This document shows positions 1 to 11,820 of a DNA stretch of 64,000 bases, piece after piece. The translations under genes and the position numbers were made by a program. Source of the DNA: Litomosoides sigmodontis. Lineage: Eukaryota > Nematoda > Chromadorea > Rhabditida > Onchocercidae. Positions within the stretch are counted from its first letter, which is position 1. The number at the start of each line of letters is the position of its first letter. The DNA lies in the NCBI GenBank assembly GCA_963070105.1, contig OY718808.1, forward strand, positions 2,344,238 through 2,408,237, read 5' to 3'. The notes below the pieces were generated by a model that saw nothing but the letters and a program-made list of their open reading frames with translations, did not search any database and had not been told where the DNA came from.

Positions 1-1520
1 GATTGGTATCCATTTAAATGCATTTGAATAAACAAAAGCATTCTCGTAAATTTCCTTGGGATTTGTGGCCGTTTTTAAAGCGTTTGAATTCCGACTACAG
101 GTAACATTAATCTCAAAAATGAGGTTTCTGAAAAGACTGCCTTTAAATCATACTGATTTTGTTAGTTCACTTTAGAACAGTTCTCGCTACACTGGCAGTG
201 TATTCTTTAGCCAGTGGACTCCTTGACCGATGATATTAAAATCCACAGATGTCATATTAAAAGCCTTGACCAATATCCAGATATCATATCAAAAATCCAT
301 TTATTGATGCCTTGGGAGTACAGAAAACTCTTTAAGCGTTGCACGATTTTTCCTTAATATCACCGAAAACTTTCAAAAATATTCGCTAGAAAAACTACTT
401 TCACTAACCTTTCTGGATCACCAGCCGGTTCTTCATTGCAGTCAACACCAGATTCGTCAATTCCAACAACCCTTGTAAGAGGCATTTTGAATAAACGTGG
501 ATCTGCCTTAATTGGCAGCAAACCAAGACGATGACTCAACACTTCATCCTAAATTTATAGAGAAATTTTTATTTCCTCTCCAAGGATTGACGAATCAAAA
601 AAATTGCATATAATATTATACCGGTATAATTGACGTATTCTGATAGAGATAAACTTTTTCGATAGCCATAGTAGGGAGCTGCAAACAACAAAAATGATAG
701 AACTAATAAACTCTGATTTTTAGTCAAAATATTCGATAATGTACATACATCTGTGACTCCGCAACATGTAGGAAAGATGAATAGAGAAAACGAACAACAA
801 ACTAATACAAAAACAAAGTGGAATTATAAGTTGAAAGGAAATATACGTTGAATGAATTTTGTGTAAAAGGAAACGCACTTCGGCAATAAGTACCCTTCTG
901 ATGGCATTTGCAATTGGTGCTTCAACACCAACTAAATCAAACTCCAGAGCCATACCATCTTCACTTTCATTTATTATATTTACTTTAATTTTTGATATGT
1001 ACGCAGTGACATCCCATTGAACCGTATTATTGCCAAAATCGCTGTCAGTATCGTATGTCTGCAAACGAACTATAACGATATTTCAAGATAAGTTGATTAC
1101 TATGGACCGGTTCTTATCTCAATGGATAATTTTGTAAAGGCTTTGTAAAGCTGTATTGAACTACAATTCTGCTCATTACTCACACTAATCTCATATCCTA
1201 TCAATTTACGGCTACGCTAATCATCATTGCAATCTTGAAAGAAAAAGTTACTGTAAGAAAATGAAAAAAAGTGTTTTCTAGAAGCAATACAATAAATCCC
1301 CAAAATTCTCAGTAGAACAACCAGATTTATTTTATCTTAGTTGACCGATATCTACATCGGTTAATCCAATGCAAACGGAGTTATGAGCAGAAATAAAAAA
1401 TCTAGAACCGGTGCATATTTTTTAAATTCTTACATTTAGCACTCTTTCCGCTTCCATAACGAGTTTGTCCTCGGAATTTTGCTCACTTTTTCGACGAGAT
1501 CGCCCTAGATTTCTCGGCAT
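1..1520 (-). CDS. rpac-40: DNA-directed RNA polymerases I and III subunit RPAC1 (5' part, runs off the window)
   Basis: Subunit shared by RNA polymerases I and III, the alpha-like partner in the assembly platform; nuclear and nucleolar. Five exons are seen: 1520-1434, 1058-879, 678-622, 548-409 and 127 to beyond 1. All junctions keep phase. The start MPRNLGRSRRKSEQ at 1520 opens a basic N-terminus. Exon 2 carries the family signature EFDLVGVEAPIANAIRR, exon 3 PTMAIEKVYLYQNTSI, exon 4 DEVLSHRLGLLPIKADPR. Exon 5 holds NVTCSRN and ends at VYSNAFKWIP, as expected for the second alpha-like block. About 196 residues are visible of a family usually near 340, so the C-terminal part lies left of the window. 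The exon 3 residue after AE is Leu where most relatives have Val. Identification is by recognised family motifs, with high confidence. Confidence 0.93.
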
Positions 1521-1649
1521 TCTTCTGCAAAACGTAAACAAAAAGCATGCCTACTCCCAAATTGTTTTTCATCAATTTTCTTTAAAAGTCATATGACTTG
1601 TTGAAACCACGAATCCCGTAACAGATTTAATATTTTTCTTGAGTGATGT

Positions 1650-1985
1650 TTAAAGTGATAAACTTTCAATGAATGAACAATGGATAAATTTCATTAGCAG
1701 ATAAACAGAAGGCTGAACACAAGCCATGAACTGAAGAATCATAAATATTCCCAACGATTGTATAACATTTTTCGTAAATTTAATAACGTAAACAATAATA
1801 GAAACTAAAGAAAACAGCAGAAAAAAAAGGTCAAACTTAAATGTCGCAACCACTTCCGTGTTTTCTACACACCCCTTACTTATTAAAGCTATATACATAT
1901 TCAATATCACAATTATAAATAAAAAAACACGCATAAAATGAACAGTGAGCATGACGAATACAAATCCAAACCAAAGTACTATCAT
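1650..1985 (-). CDS. Possible small four-helix membrane protein (unrecognised)
   Basis: An uninterrupted ATG-to-stop frame of 111 residues. It starts MIVLWFGFVFVMLTVHF and has about four hydrophobic segments (residues roughly 1-16, 20-35, 50-70 and 78-98). A short polar loop, SKGCVENTEV, lies between the second and third. I do not recognise a family. Hydrophobic frames arise easily by chance in T-rich DNA, and no flanking exon was found, so this is only a candidate. Confidence 0.25.
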   Translation of the reverse strand: MIVLWFGFVFVMLTVHFMRVFLFIIVILNMYIALISKGCVENTEVVATFKFDLFFLLFSLVSIIVYVIKFTKNVIQSLGIFMILQFMACVQPSVYLLMKFIHCSFIESLSL

Positions 1986-2226
1986 TCATGAGGAAATCAA
2001 TGGATAATATTGTTGAAGATGATGAAATACATTGGAGGCGTTTAGGCCGCATCAAAGTACGGGAATGATAACGGAGGAACAGCGTGTGTGATACAATCCC
2101 TGAAGACTAGAGCGAGTTAGAAGTAGAAGGCTCTCACATATTAGCTAGTAACATAAGATGAAATAAAGCACTGTCAACTTAAGAATAAATAAAATTTCAC
2201 ACGATAACTAATTTCAGTGATACATT

Positions 2227-2346
<120 letters not shown>

Positions 2347-2462
2347 CAGTATTGTAAAAGGATGATAGCAGCAATGATGTTACTCTTATCCTGGCTTTAC
2401 GTCTAAAGAATACACTTTTGAAAATAATACGGTACAATATTTATAACCTAAATTCATAAATC

Positions 2463-3292
2463 TTAAGATAAGCTACACTTCCAAACACCAATTCTATAAC
2501 GAAACCATATAAGTATTAAATCACGACCCATTTGAATCCACGACATTACGGGTACTATTTTCGAACCATCAACTTCATGCCAAGTTACAGGCACCTCGCG
2601 TATTGGAATGTTGAACTGTTCGGCGAGGAACAACAATTCTACATCAAATGCCCATCGTTCTATATGTAACAGCGGGAATAACTGCAATATATGCAAGTAT
2701 TTGTAGAATTTAATAACTATCTTTTTTTTACTCCTCCGAAATTTAAATCCTTAAATTTTTTTGAAGTTTGAAAAAAACATAGAATACAATCAATTTATAG
2801 ATTCCATCAAATTTATCAATTTGCAAATTTTCTGCTAGCTTTAAAGAAATTGATTAGCAAAAAAATCAATAAAAAGCATTAATTAAGTACTGTCGAACTG
2901 CTCTTGCTTCATTAAAACATCTACAGCTGTTAGTGTGAAGTATATAACAAGGAATTGAAAAATATAATATATGAAGGATGTAAACCACTTTTGTTAAATT
3001 GAAAAAATAAAATAAAACCATAGTAGGGATTCACCTTTGAAGCTGCCCCACGTGTGAATAATTTGAACCCACACTGGGTATCATGCACTGTTCTTACAGT
3101 GAAGATGTAAACAATCAAATGAAAACCTATCATCAGAAGAGTCCGTGCTAGAGAACGTGTTGCCATGCTCTTTTTCTCCATGTGTGACCTGAAAGAAAAG
3201 GATTATATACTTATTTTATTCCTTTCACATAGCACTGCAAGGTGCCATATGTCAGTATTGGTAAAAGGAGAGTCTGATATTTCAAAACACTC

Positions 3293-3377
<85 letters not shown>

Positions 3378-4915
3378 ATCAGCAGTAATACTTGATTCTT
3401 CAAATGGTAACCAGGCACTGGCTCATTCATGCTATGGAAGCACAATGTATATAAACTGAATGTAAGTCTAATTAAGCAAAGGTAGCAACAGGTAAAATTA
3501 GTACAAACAGTTCAATGCTATTGAAAATCAAAAAACCTTACAACTCATAAGTATTTCGCCAATTTTTTTAAAAGAAGTTACGGTTTTTTAAGTAAACTAA
3601 GTTATTGTATTCAAACTGCGTTCAACGACTCTTCATCGAAGCAAATTCCTTATTCCAATAATATAAAAAAACCTTGAACCAATAGCTATAGCAGGAATAA
3701 CCCAATCTAAATTGGTTCTTGTTTTTAAAACACGGCCATCTAGAGTTGTTAAACCAAGCAATTCTTCTTCTACACGCTGAAAATCGGCAAACTTCGTAGC
3801 ACCATCTGCATCTGCGAACAAAATTAACGAACCACGTGCACACAACACTCCTCTACGTACTGCTCCACCTGCAACAGTATTATTACCAGTTAAACTTTCG
3901 AATATGAATGAAATTAAATACCTTTTCCCAGGTTCTTCCCCAGCCTTAAGACTCTGATTTTTCTCCCGCACTTCTCTGCGTACTGGCAGGCCGTATCAGC
4001 AGTTCCATCTGTGCTACCATCGTCTACCACAATAATCTGCAATAGAGCTATAAAACATACTGCAAAGTAAACAGTGAATTTATTCAATGTGTTTTTGATA
4101 CAATTATCTTCCAACTAAAAGTTAATCAATACCTCCTGATTTTTAAGCAAATTTCACATCGCAATGGAAGAGAAACGCAACGTTCCTTTGTTATATTCCC
4201 AACAGTGAAAATATTGAACTCAAGAGATAAAAGAACATTTCGAATTCTATCTTTTTATGACTGAGAAGTTACGCCTTTCCCTTTGATCTGGAAACATCTC
4301 ATCTTGAAATTTTTTTTAGTAATATTCATCCTTAACCGCCAGTCTCATAATTTACCTCATATGTAAATGAACTGTCTTTAACATGTCGGTCTTCCAAATA
4401 CGGCACACATTCATTCAGCATAATCGGAAGTCTTTTCTGAAAATAATTCAATTGGACTGGCGCTACATTTTACATTTCTCCTCTGCACATATTTCGATGT
4501 GATACTGCTTTACTTCTAGTTTTGGTAACCAAGTCCATGTGAAAATTTCCTTAAAAAACGAGAGGCTGATCACAAGTGTTATTAAAACGGAATCGAAAAT
4601 AATTCAATAATTACAGAGAAAGTAGGATAGATAAAGGAAACTAATTACCTGTTCATTCATTGCAGGAATAATAATGGAAAGATACAAATCTGGCTTGGTA
4701 CAGTAGAGTTTTCCGGATGAGTCATCATCACAAGTCAGCAGTGGCTTAAACTGTTCGCTTCCATGGTTACTCGGACTGTAGACGAGCATTGGCTGTAACA
4801 GGTCTTTCTGTGTCCGAACAGGCCACGGAGTAATCCACGACAGGAGATAAAGGCTGGTGATAGCAATGGGAATGCAAGACACCACAAATCCTAACAACAT
4901 TGTCATCAAATCCAT
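2463..4915 (-). CDS. alg-5: Dolichyl-phosphate beta-glucosyltransferase (ALG5)
   Basis: Transfers glucose from UDP-glucose to dolichyl phosphate at the cytoplasmic face of the ER. The product donates the last three glucoses of the N-glycan precursor. Six exons: 4915-4649, 4436-4356, 4036-3922, 3868-3673, 3188-3035 and 2681-2463. Phases agree throughout and give about 343 residues (family about 325-335). The N-terminus is one membrane anchor (residues about 4-30). The GT2 fold follows: LSIIIPAMNEQ, then VVDDGSTDGTADTA, then the metal-binding FADADGATKF (residues about 175-185). Next come DTQCGFKLFTRGAA and ERWAFDVELLFLAE, both diagnostic of ALG5. The last exon runs to YRIGVWKCSLS and stop. A long AT repeat sits in intron 5. 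Confidence is high from motif order and length. Confidence 0.95.
3296..3374. repeat. (AT)n microsatellite in an ALG5 intron
   Basis: About 39 AT units inside the intron between exons 4 and 5 of ALG5. The poly(Ile-Tyr) frames on both strands here are artefacts of the repeat. Confidence 0.97.
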
Positions 4916-5936
4916 CGATACACTGAAATAATTTTAATTCTTCTTTAATTATTATCCGATAATGTTGTTCATCCAAAATAATCAGCACTACTACTACAGT
5001 CAGCAAAATAAGTCAACAAAATATCGGGGAAAATTTTTCAAAAAAATTATGGGAATTAAGTCATACATGTGATGAAACATCTTAACACAACTTACACTTT
5101 CCAAACACGTAAAATGTATCTTAAAAATAGGACCTAAAAAGAAAACAAGCTTCAGCGCAATCTTTTTCTTTTGCTATAATAAGCTTTAACCAAAATTGTC
5201 AGCTTGATAAAAGCATTGAACTGTAAAAATAACGGTAATAATCTATTGAAAAACAAATAGAGACACTAATTATGTTGCATTTTTTCCAAAAAAAAAACTT
5301 ATGCTTATCATAAAAAAAACAACGTGTCCCATTCCGTATAGCAAAAAAAAAAACACACGCATACACAACTCCTCTCCTATGTGGTTTTCCACGAATAACA
5401 CGTAAAAAGTGAAAATTGAATTTCCACGGATGGCAAACTGCGTAGCAGCAACTTGAGCACAAACCTCTGAATCCAGCTTTCTATGAAACTTTCTGCATCC
5501 AAATGACCAAAGAAAAAAAAAGGAACTATCCTTGCAGTTGTTTTGCTGCTGTTGTGAAAATGTTGTGAAGCGGAAGACTTTACAGTACACTTCCGAAAAT
5601 TTTTATAGTACATTTTTCAATCACAATTATCACTACATCTAAGTGATCATAAAAATTGAGCTATCTTTGTTAGTGAAAAAAAAAGTGTTTTTGCATTTAC
5701 AAAATTTAATTCACAAAAAAAAATTGTTATCTTTGTATTAATTAATGAGACACAAAAAAATTGTTGTCTTTGTATTAATTAATGACAATGTGGCATAGCA
5801 TTAAGAAGTTATTACTCTTGCAGTTCATGCTTTTGCATGAAAGTGTTAGCTTTGTCGTCGTTAATGCTTTTCGTCTTCTAATCCAATGGGTTTCTTTTTT
5901 TTTTGTAAATTTAAATTTATCAATGGTTGAGTGAAA
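4916..5936. other. Intergenic stretch upstream of ALG5
   Basis: About 1 kb with the ALG5 promoter side on the left and the 3' flank of the MSP-domain gene on the right. Overlapping short minus-strand frames at 5199-5613 have no splice logic or recognisable motif. A near-duplicate of about 40 bases (ATTGTTATCTTTGTATTAAT type) occurs at about 5723-5790. No gene seen. Confidence 0.5.
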
Positions 5937-7439
5937 TTAGGTAAAAGTGGAGTAGACTGGAATAATTTTGTAATGCCATTGTTCACGTGGTACGTAGTAG
6001 GGTCGTGTCCAGAGAGTAGCAACATTTCGTGCTGGACAGTATGCACCTGCTGTATACCATTGTATAAGCAATCGGCTCGATGTCCTCTCTTTCACTGTGC
6101 CAGCTGTCATTGTTATTTCAGCCTGAAATGAATTCAGTGCGAAAGTTTCAAAATTTTTATTCATCAAATTAACTTATTTCAAACATTTAGCATCGCTTAC
6201 TCCACCGGTAATTTTCTCATTCTATTACACTTCTTTGGTCTAATTTCTTTCTTTCATCATATTTTAGGTATTAATTTTTTTTTGAATTTTTTTTACATTC
6301 AAAATTTAAGCAAAACATCATATTTTAGGTATTAATTTTTTTTATTTTTTATTATTAATTTTTTTTCAATTTTTTTTACATTCTAAATTTAAGCAAAAAT
6401 ATGCGAATTAATTCTCTTCTCTCTCTCTCTCTCTCGCAATTCATCATTTTGATGATATGAATTTATCTATTTTTATTGCATAATTTTGCATTGAAAGGAA
6501 GGTGTGAGTTAGAATTTTTTGTTGCATTTATCTGTGCTCTTTTATGAATTTTTGCTTTCACTCATAATTTCAGTTGTTGTAGAAGATATGGAAATTTATG
6601 TTTAGGTGAAAAATGTGAAATTTAAGTTTATTTTATTTTAAATTTTATCGAAATTCACTCACAGCACTAGTACGTTCCGGTGGTAGGAGAAATTTATTTG
6701 GATAAATGCTTAATTCACTGTTATTGGTGAGCAGTCGAATTGCAACCCACTGATTGCTGTATGCATTTCTCAAATTAAGAATTCCGCTGCTATCACTGTT
6801 GACGACGAATGGCTAAAAGTTACACGTTTTTTTTTTTCTTTTTAATTTGTTAAAAGTATCAGTAAATGTAATTAATCAACAGTGTTCAGCATTTTAAAAC
6901 AATTATCAATTAGGGAGAAGAAGTAAGTGTGAAGTTTTTGCGAAAGTTGTTTTGCGAACTAAATTAATTAATAGGAAGCGAAATGAAGCGGAGCTGTGAT
7001 GACGATGGTAGGCAATAATTTTCCTTCATTTCTTTTCAAAAGTAATTTTATTGTGATTGATTGATCATTTTTAAATCATTTCTTGGCAATGATGATGATT
7101 CACTTTTGTGTGATTGCTAACCAGTGGTGAAAGTTCGATGGTGTTCTGATGATTGGTGATAACGTGAAGTGCTGTTGTTGTTCTTGGTTGGAGAGAGTGT
7201 GCGGTGCTCACTGATAGATTGCTCCTCACCTGTTCCGGTGATTCCGCATCCTTATTCATTAGCGGAATATCCGGCTCATTTTTTGATTCAGAAAATCGGG
7301 TGATTGTGAGGAGAAGAACAATTGTCACACATAAGGTGCCAGTTACATGCGCAAGTATTATTGCCACCTGTTTTTTTTTTCCCTGCGTTATTTTCCTTTC
7401 TCTTTCTATCATTCTCTCTTCCTCTCTCATCCCTTTCAT
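5937..7439 (-). CDS. Transmembrane protein with C-terminal major sperm protein (MSP) domain
   Basis: Three exons: 7439-7104, 6812-6663 and 6122-5937. All junctions are phase 0; 223 residues. Residues 1-25 are charged (MREEERMIERERK), and a single membrane helix lies at about 24-47 (VAIILAHVTGTLCVTIVLLL). Residues about 48-112 form a Ser/Thr-rich linker with N-glycosylation sequons. Exons 2 and 3 encode one MSP fold of about 110 residues. Its marks are ILNLRNAYSNQWVAIRLLTN, NKFLLPPERTSA and VKERTSSRLLIQWYTAG, ending WHYKIIPVYSTFT. MSP domains are immunoglobulin-like and, in VAP-type proteins, are tethered to membranes. In VAPs the helix is C-terminal, while here it is N-terminal. The domain call is confident; the role and the exact start are inferred. 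Confidence 0.82.
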
Positions 7440-7825
7440 TTTGTAAATTTTTGAAGATTACATGTGGTGTAATATGATTAGTGATAAAATTAAAAGTTGT
7501 TAAGGAGTTAAATGAAGTTGCCGATGAAAGTTGTTAGTTAATGCTAAAAGTTTGTTTAAGATTGAAGTAGGAAGAAAAAATGATTGAAATGAAATTTGTG
7601 TAAAATGTAATCAGTTAGTGCTATTTATAATATAAAGTGAATGACAATGCATTCTCAGCAATACAGCAATAACTCACCTTCTAAAATTCAAATTAAATAT
7701 TCAATTTAAAGTTAAATTTGAAATAAACACTAAAGGTTAGGAAGTATTTCTAGCATAGAAACATCTACATGTTTCCACTCTGCACTTCCCTGGATGATCT
7801 AGCAGAAAAAATGATTTGAATGAAA
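7440..7825. other. Short intergenic stretch
   Basis: 386 bases between two minus-strand genes. It probably contains the promoter of the MSP-domain gene. No motif or RNA gene recognised. Confidence 0.4.
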
Positions 7826-8434
7826 TTATACCATCCAATGTTTTATTTTAATAGTACATTTCAACTGAAATGATTCCGCAAATGAATTAATTTCTTTGCT
7901 CATAAAATATGCTGATAGATAATAAATAATTGCACATAAAATACCATAGTATATTATAAATGTGTTTGTTGTCTTAACATGATAGGACTGTTCGGTAATC
8001 TGAAACAGCAATTTAAATTAAACTGAAATTATGCAAAAATGAGGAGTAATTCATTTAAAGTGTTTCTTTTTTTTTCTTGCTTTTAACCTTTCCTCACTTA
8101 TCACTTAGCAATTTTCTTCATCAAAAAAAAAATAATTTTCATTTTTAGTTTTTTCTTTTTCCAAAGAAAAAGAAAAGAAAATTTTCAGTAATAGCTTACT
8201 GTAATTACTGTAAAATTTTTAGTAATAACTTACTGTAATGATTATGTAACAAACGAGCAATGGAATGTGTATGAGTGGTAGAAGACCGAATGGAATGAAA
8301 CATAGAGATATCGGTGAAGTATTAACAAATATCTGTGGTAGGAATACTACTTCAGTTATATGACGACGTCCTACACCGTCACTTTCACAGTTTACAGTTG
8401 CCGGAATCCACGTTGAAATAAGTAAACATATCAT
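7826..8434 (-). CDS. Unrecognised small membrane protein with signal-peptide-like start
   Basis: Two-exon model: 8434-8234 and 7999-7826, phase 0, about 124 residues. The ATG lies nine bases after TGTGTTTAG, a plausible SL or cis acceptor, and there is an in-frame TAG upstream in the unspliced reading. The first residues MICLLISTWIPATVNC look like a signal peptide. A polar stretch follows, then hydrophobic segments at about 44-66 and 78-97. Exon 1 ends at a strong donor (ACA|GTAAGT) and exon 2 begins after TTTCAG. The last codons include a possible further donor (TGGATG|GTATAA), so the 3' end may differ. I do not recognise a family. It could instead be the 3' part of the gene at 9138-9947, because the phases are compatible. 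Confidence 0.45.
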
Positions 8435-8480
8435 GACAAGTATCTAAACACATACATTCTCAGTAATGATTCTATCATAA

Positions 8481-8610
8481 GTTAGGTTATTCCACGTACG
8501 TTATAGGTTAGGTTATTCCACGTACATTATAGGCTACGCTATCCCACGTACGTTATAGGCTAGGTTATTCCATATACATTATAGGTTAGGTTATTCCACG
8601 TACATTATAC
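8481..8610. repeat. 26-bp tandem repeat, five copies
   Basis: Five head-to-tail copies of a unit beginning GTTAGGTTATTCC and containing CACGTACGTTATAG, with a few substitutions in copies 3 and 4. It is intergenic, between two small unrecognised genes. The TTAGG core is coincidental; the nematode telomere unit is TTAGGC. Confidence 0.9.
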
Positions 8611-8935
8611 ATTATATGTTACTTATTCCTCGTTACATTTACGTTATTCTTCGTACAGTATTTCAAAATAGATATGAGAAAAATTTTAGCAAAACTAATT
8701 GAATTTTTTAGGATTAAATTTTCTCATATAGAAGATTATAACACTTTTAATTTTCATACTATCAATCTTTTCTTAAACTATCAATTAAACTTTTTTAAAC
8801 TATCAATTTTTTCGTGCAATTTCTTTTCTTCTTCCATTTCTCCTCCTAACACAGTGATAGAAGTTTGTAATGTATGTAATTTTTGCAATTAAACTAAAAA
8901 TGACATTTATTTAGGAAATTTTTTTTTACAAAGAA

Positions 8936-9146
8936 TATCTATTAATTGATGATGTATGCTACCATACTTACTTACTTGCTCTCATTTAATTATCTATTAA
9001 TTGATGCATGCTACCATACTTACTTACTTACTCTCATTTAAATATCTATTAATTGATGTATGTTACCATACTTACTTACTCTCATTTAAATATCTATTAA
9101 TTGAAGTATGCTACCATACTTACTTACTTACTTACTCTCATTTACT
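8936..9146. repeat. About 50-bp tandem repeat, four copies, with nested ACTT expansions
   Basis: Four imperfect copies of ATCTATTAATTGATG...CTACCATACTTACTTACTCTCATTT. Copies differ mainly in the number of ACTT tetramers (two to four). The right edge abuts the last exon of the 9138-9947 gene. The minus strand therefore shows runs of GTAAGTAAGT directly after its last recognisable codons. Confidence 0.88.
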
Positions 9147-9947
9147 TACCTTTAGAGTGATTGGAATAAGTGAGCATTTTTGTGCATTCCATGAAGCATC
9201 GCGTGAAAGTAATGATGAAAAAATACTTGGTATACTTTTCATACATTTCCAATTGATGTAGCATAGGAGTGCATTCCATGAGACGATGACAAATGCCAGT
9301 GCAATAAGAAAGTATAACATATGACTACTGTTTAACTCTCGCTGCATTGTACTAATGATCCACTGCTGATTACATTGTGATACCGTACAGTAACACAATT
9401 TTAAACTCTCTACATTGATTATCAATTAAATTTAAAAAAAAAAACGAAATCAAATTACTCCTACTAAATTAACATTTCTTTCGTGTAAAATTTGCAAATT
9501 CTCATTTTATCATAACATCTAGCAATAAATTCTCAAAGAGAATAGAAAAATCATTTAACATTTAATTTTTACATGTTCATTAAAAATGGCTCAATTTACA
9601 TGTTAATAACTGGAATGCTAACTAACTAGAATTAGTAACTGCTAATAACTAGAATTAATAACTAGAATTAATAACTGTAATCCTTTTTTTTTTGCTGCAT
9701 CGTATATGAGAGAAAGAATGAAAAAAAAAAAGAGCGATTGCCTGATGAAATGCAAATTTGCTGGAAAGTGTCATTTGCTAATGGAAAGGTATGTGCAATT
9801 GCATGTTGACTTTCGGCTAAGTCACATCCAAATTCCTCAAATTTCCCATAAACTGTTTTGAATAAGCGATAGTAGCAGTGATTGAGCGCTTTGCACATCG
9901 CATCTCTGCCGGAACTCAAGCAAATCATTTCATAATGCGTTAAATTC
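9138..9947 (-). CDS. Unrecognised Cys-rich protein with one membrane helix (5' end not found)
   Basis: Two exons fit together: 9947-9742, opening after TTATCGTAG with two bases owed by an upstream exon, and 9409-9138. They join only through a GC donor (TCATCAG|GCAATC), which keeps frame. Exon A has six-residue-spaced cysteines (CLSSGRDAMCKALNHC ... FGCDL ... QQICISS). Exon B continues KLCYCTVSQCNQQW and then has a membrane helix (MLYFLIALAFVIVSWNALLC). The 3' end is either the TGA at 9138 or a splice at LK|GTAAGT (9150). A start codon and signal peptide must lie upstream but I could not place them. The composition is non-random and looks secreted or membrane-anchored; no family recognised. 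Confidence 0.5.
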
Positions 9948-11471
9948 CTACGATAAAAAACAACGAAATTTTATTTCATTTTTTTTTTGGGGGAAAGTGA
10001 AATGAAACTCTTTCATCGACAAAAAAAAAAGGATGAAAGAAAAAGCTGTTAAAAGCTGTGCAAGAAAAAAAATTGCTCAGTTTTCAATGCATTAATTCCG
10101 AATTATTTTTTGTTGCATATTTAAGTAATCCATTTAAATTCTCAATTTAAATATTTTAAATGATTTCGAGCGTAAAATAATATCGCTTCGTATTTCGCCC
10201 AATATTGTAAAATTTTTCTTTAAATTATTGAGTGAGAAGTATTATTTTTGCGCAGACGATGAAAATAAAAAGTCAGACAGGAAAACGACGCATTTAAAAG
10301 CATTGAAGAAAAAATTAACACAACGAATTCTTGAAAAGAATTAATTTGTATGAAAATTTAGTCGATTAATTAATTGTTTATTTTCATCTAAAGCTATCGA
10401 TCATGTAAGTTTTAGCATTTTCACATTGCTATTTCTAATGTTTTGTTTTTTGCTAAAATTTGTGTTTGGAAGAAATATTACTTTGTGAGTTTTGCCGCAA
10501 ATTTTATATAAATTTACCATTGAATTTCAAGTTTTGATATGTTTTTTTTCTCTCCTAACACAAGACAATTTCAAAAGTTTCATTCGTCAGCTTTTAAATA
10601 ATTTGCAACATTTTCATTAAATTGCAGAAATTACCAGCAACGATAACCTTTCATCCATATTATTCCACGTTTTCCAAAATTTTATATTTTACAAATGTTG
10701 TGCAACACACACACACACACGCACGCACGCGCCTTCTTGAAAAGAATTAATTTGTATCAATGACCGATTGATCGTTTTCAAAAATTTGTGCTAATTTTCA
10801 AATTTGTCGTAAAAAAAATGCAAAAAAAAATTAATATAAATTATTCAAAAGATCTAAACTATGTGATTGTTTCATTTAAACAACTATTTTCCAAATATTA
10901 AATTTTTTCATAATTTAGCCGATTGTTTGCAATCGTAGCATTGAACTAGCAGCACGATCATCTCTCACTTAATATTCAACTCATTTCATTTCAAACATTC
11001 ACATCATTTTTTTTCCTTGGTTATTTAAAAATTAAAAAAAAAAAAAAAAGAACAAGAAAATGATAGTACTAATACCTTTGATTAGCGAGTGCTCTGTTTG
11101 TATGTTGCGAGGTAAATTTGCCAGTGAATGTAAATAATGAAAAATTTATTTACAGGCAAGAAAAAAAAATGATCAACAGAAAGTAAATACTGAAATTAAG
11201 CAAAAAAAAGAAAAAGAATGATGGTGGAAGAGATAGAGAGAGAGAGAGGAGGGAAACGAAATGAAAAGAAAGAAAGGAAAAAATGATACACATAAAATGT
11301 TGTAATTTGAGCTGTTCATTTATTCCATGTGAAAAAATTTTTAAAACAATCATTTCACTGCAATATGTTAGAATAACAATGATATATTTATCATTTCAAG
11401 AAATTATTTCGGAATTAATATTGATTATGTGATTAATTTTTAGCTGCTAAAAATAAAACAAATAAATTGGC

Positions 11472-11503
<32 letters not shown>

Positions 11504-11777
11504 TGAAATAGAACACACAATGATGATTATTGCATTACATATTAAGAACAGCGAGAAATTTAGAAAAATGTATTTTAACTTAACAAGATATCAATCAACC
11601 AGTCGATCGATCGGTTGATCAATTGATCAATCAATGCATTTCAAATATTTGTGCAAAAAATCATTTCACCGATAAATAAACAAAAAGGAAAGCGACAAGC
11701 TATGTATACATAATGTATTACAGTAATTATATATATAGTATTAAAATAAAATTGTATTTATATATATATATATATAC

Positions 11778-11820
<43 letters not shown>

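Noticed and set aside
3203..3445. Extension of an ALG5 exon through the AT repeat
   Set aside because: ALG5 exon phases close correctly without it, and the conserved protein has no such insertion.
5199..5613. Overlapping minus-strand frames with poly-Phe and Gln stretches
   Set aside because: Three overlapping frames through A/T homopolymers; no consistent model.
8481..8610. Telomere-like TTAGG motifs in a tandem array
   Set aside because: The unit is 26 bases and not TTAGGC; an ordinary intergenic minisatellite.
8341..9146. Regularly spaced repeats resembling a CRISPR array
   Set aside because: Tandem repeats without unique spacers in a eukaryotic genome.
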